Shown: piece by piece, positions 29,286-32,483 of the stretch
Numbering within the stretch: position 1 is the stretch's first letter
Layout of the letters: each line of letters starts with the position of its first letter
IMG/VR virus record: IMGVR_UViG_3300000517_000125
Location: 1-32,483 of that record
DNA length: 32,483 nucleotides
Strand: one strand, 5' to 3'
Origin: a virus
Made by a program: the position numbers and the translations under genes
The notes under the pieces: model-generated
Told to the model about the DNA's origin: nothing
The model's input: the letters and a program-made list of their open reading frames with translations, nothing else
Databases searched by the model: none

Positions 29286-30365
29286 TTATTTATCAAAAAA
29301 CTTTTTAATCTTTTCTGAAATAAACTCTACTTCTGTGTCTGTTAATTCTGGATATATAGGTAAACTTAATAATCCTCCGCATAACATTACACTTGTAGAT
29401 AGCATGTCAGGGGACTTGTATTTTTGAGTAACGGGCAAATCACTTAGCGGTCTAGGATAATGAACTTTGGCTTCTATTCCTTCAATAAGCAAATAGTTTA
29501 ACAATTTGTCTCTGCTATCACTAGAATATATCACAAACTTCTGATCAGCATGTTTTTCAAAGCCTCTGCTTAAGCATCTAAATGGCAATTCTTTAAACTG
29601 CTCTAACCAATATAATCTAATTTCTTTTCTTCTTTTTTGCCATTCGTCAATGTATTTTGATCTAACTAATAAATGAGCACAATCAACTTCGCTTAACTTA
29701 CTGTTTGACCCAGAAAAAGTGTGACTTTTATATTTTCCGTTGTCTGTATAGTCAAGAGCAAATTCGTACATAAATTTGTTATTTGTAACAATTGCCCCGC
29801 CGTTCCCCGATGAAGGTAAGTTTTTAGTAGGATCAAAACTAATAGCCATGCCTTCTCCAACATTGCCGTCACCAACTAACCAATGTTGTGCACCGTCTAC
29901 AAAAACATGAGATTTGTTATAACTAATAGGATCAACAAAATTTGTTTGCGGGGCGGCTCCATATAATCCTACTACACACTGATAGCCTCGATGATCATCA
30001 TCTTCATATTTGATTATTCCATTGCTATCTGTATCTTTTAATTCTATATCCCATCCTGCATTTATAAAAGCATTTACTGTAGCAGGATAAGTAATATTGG
30101 GTATGTAAACTGTTGGTTGTAATTCGGGGAGATAATGACTTTTTTCAAACAATGCCATTATTTCTAATGCTTGAGTCCCGCTATGCGTAGGCACTGCATA
30201 CCAGGTTCTTGTTTTGCTTTTTAACCATCCTACAAATTCATCGGTGTATTGTCCATTCACCCAAGACCCTGATTGCAAAACTTGATCAGTTGCAACTAAT
30301 AATTCTTCTCTAAGATTATTATATTGTCTTTTTAGACCAAAATGGGGAATTTTGTAACCAGTCAT
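29286..30365 (-). CDS. DegT/DnrJ/EryC1-type sugar aminotransferase
   Basis: A 359-residue PLP enzyme of the family that transfers an amino group to nucleotide-linked keto-sugars. HSGTQA (61-66) binds the cofactor phosphate, VFVDGAQ holds the aspartate (D157), and SFDPTKNL provides the Schiff-base lysine (K181) before the glycine-rich SSGNGGAIV. The C-terminal part includes EAKVHYPRPL and the LSLPIYPELTD segment typical of the family. It overlaps the epimerase gene by 47 bases, so the two are probably consecutive steps on one sugar. Confidence 0.92.
   Translation of the reverse strand: MTGYKIPHFGLKRQYNNLREELLVATDQVLQSGSWVNGQYTDEFVGWLKSKTRTWYAVPTHSGTQALEIMALFEKSHYLPELQPTVYIPNITYPATVNAFINAGWDIELKDTDSNGIIKYEDDDHRGYQCVVGLYGAAPQTNFVDPISYNKSHVFVDGAQHWLVGDGNVGEGMAISFDPTKNLPSSGNGGAIVTNNKFMYEFALDYTDNGKYKSHTFSGSNSKLSEVDCAHLLVRSKYIDEWQKRRKEIRLYWLEQFKELPFRCLSRGFEKHADQKFVIYSSDSRDKLLNYLLIEGIEAKVHYPRPLSDLPVTQKYKSPDMLSTSVMLCGGLLSLPIYPELTDTEVEFISEKIKKFFDK
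29287..29294 (-). promoter_or_regulatory. Late promoter GATAAATA
   Basis: GATAAATA overlaps the last codons of the aminotransferase gene and leads to a leader with TTGGAATATA before ATG 29256. Confidence 0.5.
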
Positions 30366-31287
30366 AGTACGCTTTAAATCCTTCTTCTACATCTACTTTA
30401 GGGTCAAAGTTAAAATCTCTTTTAGCCGCATCAATATTTAATGCGCCTCTGCTAGGAAAATCATTGTCTTTTTGTCTGACTTCTATTGTGCCTTTGCCTA
30501 CAATACTTACTGCTAATTTTGCGGCATCTAAAAGAGTTCTGCTGTGACTTTTAGTAATGTTGTAAGTGTTATTGTTAGTGTTTTCACTAAGTGTTGCTGA
30601 TACTATTCCATCTGCCGCATCATCAACAAATGTAAAGTCTAATGTTTCGTTTTCTCCATTAACTTTAAGCACACCATTACGCATAGCAGTTAGCATAAAC
30701 TTAGAAACAACTCTATCCTCGACATCTAGAGGACCGTATACTGCTGAAGGTCTAATAATAGTGTAATCAAAATAACCTTTTCTAGCGTAGTCTTTTACAA
30801 GCCACTCGCCTGCTAGTTTAAGAATACCATATTGTCCCTGAGGGTTGCAAATAGCATCTTCAGTTACATCATCGGTAAAGTCACCGTAGACCATACTAGA
30901 ACTAATGTAAACAAACTTTTTAACACCATGTTCTTTGCTTAACTCTAATAAGTTAATCAACCCCTCACTCATTACTTGGCTTCCTGCAATAGGATTTACA
31001 TTAACTACTTTTTGTCTGGGAAAACTTGCTAAATGAATTACTGCATCAAATTCATTTCTGCTAAACAGCGAGCGCATCAATAAAGTACTGCTTATATCAA
31101 AATTATAAGAATGATGGTAGTCTATTTTTTTAAGTCGTTCTTCTAATAAATAATCTAATTCATCTTCTGGAATGATGCCATAGTTGGTAACAGTGTCAGT
31201 AACATGAACTTCGTGACCTAATTGCTTAAGTCTAAGAACAACATTATGACCTATTAAGCCTAGTCCACCTGTAACTAATATGTTCAT
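30319..31287 (-). CDS. NAD-dependent sugar epimerase/dehydratase
   Basis: A 322-residue extended short-chain dehydrogenase. The N-terminal Rossmann motif is TGGLGLIG (6-13), the catalytic serine region is YISSSMVYG (127-135) and the Y-x-x-x-K pair is Y153 and K157 in QYGILK. It is most like UDP-glucose 4-epimerases and dTDP-sugar dehydratases; the substrate is undetermined. Its first 24 bases or so are duplicated just upstream, producing a ten-codon decoy frame that ends right at the true ATG. Confidence 0.92.
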   Translation of the reverse strand: MNILVTGGLGLIGHNVVLRLKQLGHEVHVTDTVTNYGIIPEDELDYLLEERLKKIDYHHSYNFDISSTLLMRSLFSRNEFDAVIHLASFPRQKVVNVNPIAGSQVMSEGLINLLELSKEHGVKKFVYISSSMVYGDFTDDVTEDAICNPQGQYGILKLAGEWLVKDYARKGYFDYTIIRPSAVYGPLDVEDRVVSKFMLTAMRNGVLKVNGENETLDFTFVDDAADGIVSATLSENTNNNTYNITKSHSRTLLDAAKLAVSIVGKGTIEVRQKDNDFPSRGALNIDAAKRDFNFDPKVDVEEGFKAYYDWLQNSPFWSKKTI

Positions 31288-31326
31288 TTATACTTTACCT
31301 GTAACTAATATGTTCATTTATACTTT
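31267..31326. repeat. Perfect 30-base tandem duplication across a gene start
   Basis: Bases 31267-31296 are repeated exactly at 31297-31326. The unit spans the end of the 79-residue gene and the first eight codons of the epimerase gene. The upstream copy makes a frame ATG 31317 to TAA 31288 (MNILVTGKV) that abuts the real ATG at 31287. Confidence 0.95.
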
Positions 31327-31553
31327 AAATTCCAATAAGTATGTGTTTTTTCGTCAAAATATGCTACTACTTTGTACAAATAATTATGACTATTTTCGCT
31401 GTATGATCTATTCCAAAAAGGAGTTTCTAAAGAATTTTCAAACACAAATTTCCCTGCATCAGAATTTTCCCAATCGTATAAATGCGCCGCTACGTGAATA
31501 TCTGAATCTTCATATCCAGGAATAGACACTTCATGTACTATAGTTTTAATCAT
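31314..31553 (-). CDS. Small conserved hypothetical after thyA
   Basis: A 79-residue protein of unknown family. It contains VSIPGYEDSDIHVAAHLYDWENSD and ends NLKYK. Coupled to thyA by a four-base overlap. Its last codons lie within the tandem duplication. Confidence 0.65.
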   Translation of the reverse strand: MIKTIVHEVSIPGYEDSDIHVAAHLYDWENSDAGKFVFENSLETPFWNRSYSENSHNYLYKVVAYFDEKTHTYWNLKYK

Positions 31554-32452
31554 ACTGCCATTTTTGCTTTGATTGTTCCATGACTTTGATAATCTACTAA
31601 TTTTATATCGTCCATAGTAAATTTGTCAATATCTTTTATTTCTGGATTTAACCAAAGCGTTGGTGCCGGATATTCTTCACGACTCAATTGTTCTTTTACT
31701 TGTTCAACATGATTATTATAGACATGAGCATCGCCCATACTTATAATCAATTCGCCTACTCCTAAAACAGAAACTTGAGCCAACATGTGTGTTAAAAGTG
31801 CATAGCTAGCAATATTAAAAGGAAGACCCAAAAAAGTATCTACTGATCTTTGATACATGTGACAACTTAATCTGTTATCTTTGCTTACATAAAATTGAGA
31901 CATAACATGACAAGGAGGCAATGCCATTTGGTCTAATTCTCCTGCGTTCCATGCATTTAATATATGTCTACGTGAATGTGGATTATTTTTTAATCCTTGA
32001 ATAAGTTCATTAATCTGATCAACATGCTTGTAATTTGGATCGACCCAATGTTTTCCATATTCATCATCAATGTCAGGTTTGCCTGCGGGAGTGTGAGTTC
32101 TCCAGTTGCGCCATTGAACACCATATACTCTTCCTAAATCGCCTTTAAACTGTGCCTTATCTTTCCAATAAGGTGCTGATGCATTGACAGTCCAAATGGT
32201 ATTAACTTCTTCTCGTGTGCCATGAGTTATTTCTGCTAATCTACGCTCATCCCCGCTTCCCTCTAGAAACCAAAGTAATTCACCTTTACATGCTTTCCAC
32301 GCTAATTTTTTTGTAGTAATCGCAGGAAATCCTTGACTAAGATCAAATCTTAACTGCCGACCGAACACTGATTTTGTTCCTACCCCGGTTCTGTCTTGTT
32401 TGTCTTCTCCGTTGTCGAGAATGTCTTGAATTAAATCGTGATATTGTCTCAT
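31550..32452 (-). CDS. thyA: Thymidylate synthase ThyA
   Basis: A 300-residue folate-dependent enzyme that makes dTMP from dUMP. The motifs are RTGVGT (21-26), RRH (161-163), PPCH with catalytic C181, and the conserved CHMYQRSVDTFLGLPFNIAS block (197-216), followed by DAHVYNNH. It supplies thymidine for phage DNA. Full length matches the bacterial family. Its ribosome site is GGAAAAG; it heads the visible operon. Confidence 0.97.
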   Translation of the reverse strand: MRQYHDLIQDILDNGEDKQDRTGVGTKSVFGRQLRFDLSQGFPAITTKKLAWKACKGELLWFLEGSGDERRLAEITHGTREEVNTIWTVNASAPYWKDKAQFKGDLGRVYGVQWRNWRTHTPAGKPDIDDEYGKHWVDPNYKHVDQINELIQGLKNNPHSRRHILNAWNAGELDQMALPPCHVMSQFYVSKDNRLSCHMYQRSVDTFLGLPFNIASYALLTHMLAQVSVLGVGELIISMGDAHVYNNHVEQVKEQLSREEYPAPTLWLNPEIKDIDKFTMDDIKLVDYQSHGTIKAKMAV

Positions 32453-32483
32453 ATTATCTTTTCCAAATTTGATATATGTGGTC

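Noticed and set aside
32453-32483. GATAAT just before thyA as a promoter
   Set aside because: It directly abuts the ATG and too little upstream sequence is present to judge a -35; GGAAAAG works as a ribosome site instead.
1-32483. tRNA genes, CRISPR arrays, insertion sequences, integrase or attachment sites
   Set aside because: Gaps are too short or lack cloverleaf-like sequence, and no transposase or recombinase motif was seen in the reading frames.

Overview
The window is a stretch of a tailed-phage genome from a T4-like marine myovirus of the cyanophage/pelagiphage type. The evidence is a set of recognisable T4 core genes: helicase gp41, primase gp61, recombinase UvsX and mediator UvsY, ssDNA-binding gp32, UvsW helicase, large terminase gp17 and a DexA-type exonuclease. 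These sit with auxiliary genes common in marine T4-like phages (IscA/HesB, peptide deformylase, ThyA, sugar-modifying enzymes). The DNA is AT-rich and packed, and nearly every gene is on the minus strand, so transcription runs from high to low coordinates. The only convincing plus-strand gene is at 9899-10279. No tRNA, photosynthesis gene, integrase, insertion sequence or CRISPR array was seen, so the host cannot be decided beyond a bacterium that reads sigma70-type promoters. No gene-free stretch exceeds 300 bases.

Layout in the direction of transcription. 32452-25357: thyA, a small gene, an NAD-dependent epimerase and a DegT/DnrJ aminotransferase, a fibre-like protein, a small protein with a capsid-targeting-like N-terminus, a methyltransferase, a conserved unknown and gp17. 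25338-23500: a large acidic probable virion protein. 23324-20231: the recombination operon gp32, BPSL0761-like, uvsX, acidic protein, uvsY, with a near-consensus sigma70 promoter and a leader hairpin. 20143-16589: a higher-GC island of unknown genes ending in an AAA+ ATPase, with its own promoters and terminator. 16492-10263: a HARP-like protein coupled to UvsW, a possible gp62, a zinc-finger protein, a DexA-like exonuclease coupled to a 195-residue miniature DnaE-like protein, and peptide deformylase. 9819-6630: a baseplate/fibre-like protein, primase and helicase. 6589-688: head-core-like proteins, a 666-residue protein that reads as a Pol X-like nucleotidyltransferase joined to a ligase-like adenylation domain, and a small protein with highly expressed-gene architecture. 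626-1: IscA-like protein and a PD-(D/E)XK nuclease cut by the window edge.

Three observations stand out. (1) The 666-residue protein combines a Pol X-like catalytic core with a KxDG ligase-like domain in one chain, set among late head genes and with a possible prohead-protease site near its N-terminus; it could be a one-protein gap-filling and sealing enzyme. (2) A 195-residue protein keeps what look like the three catalytic aspartates and the later signature segments of bacterial replicative polymerase DnaE, and is translationally coupled to a DnaQ-fold exonuclease. (3) Several genes have a promoter placed so that the predicted transcript starts on the A of the ATG: three with a late (C/T)TAAATA box and three with an extended -10 box, suggesting systematic leaderless transcription. 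These are readings by eye and need profile, structure and transcript-end tests.
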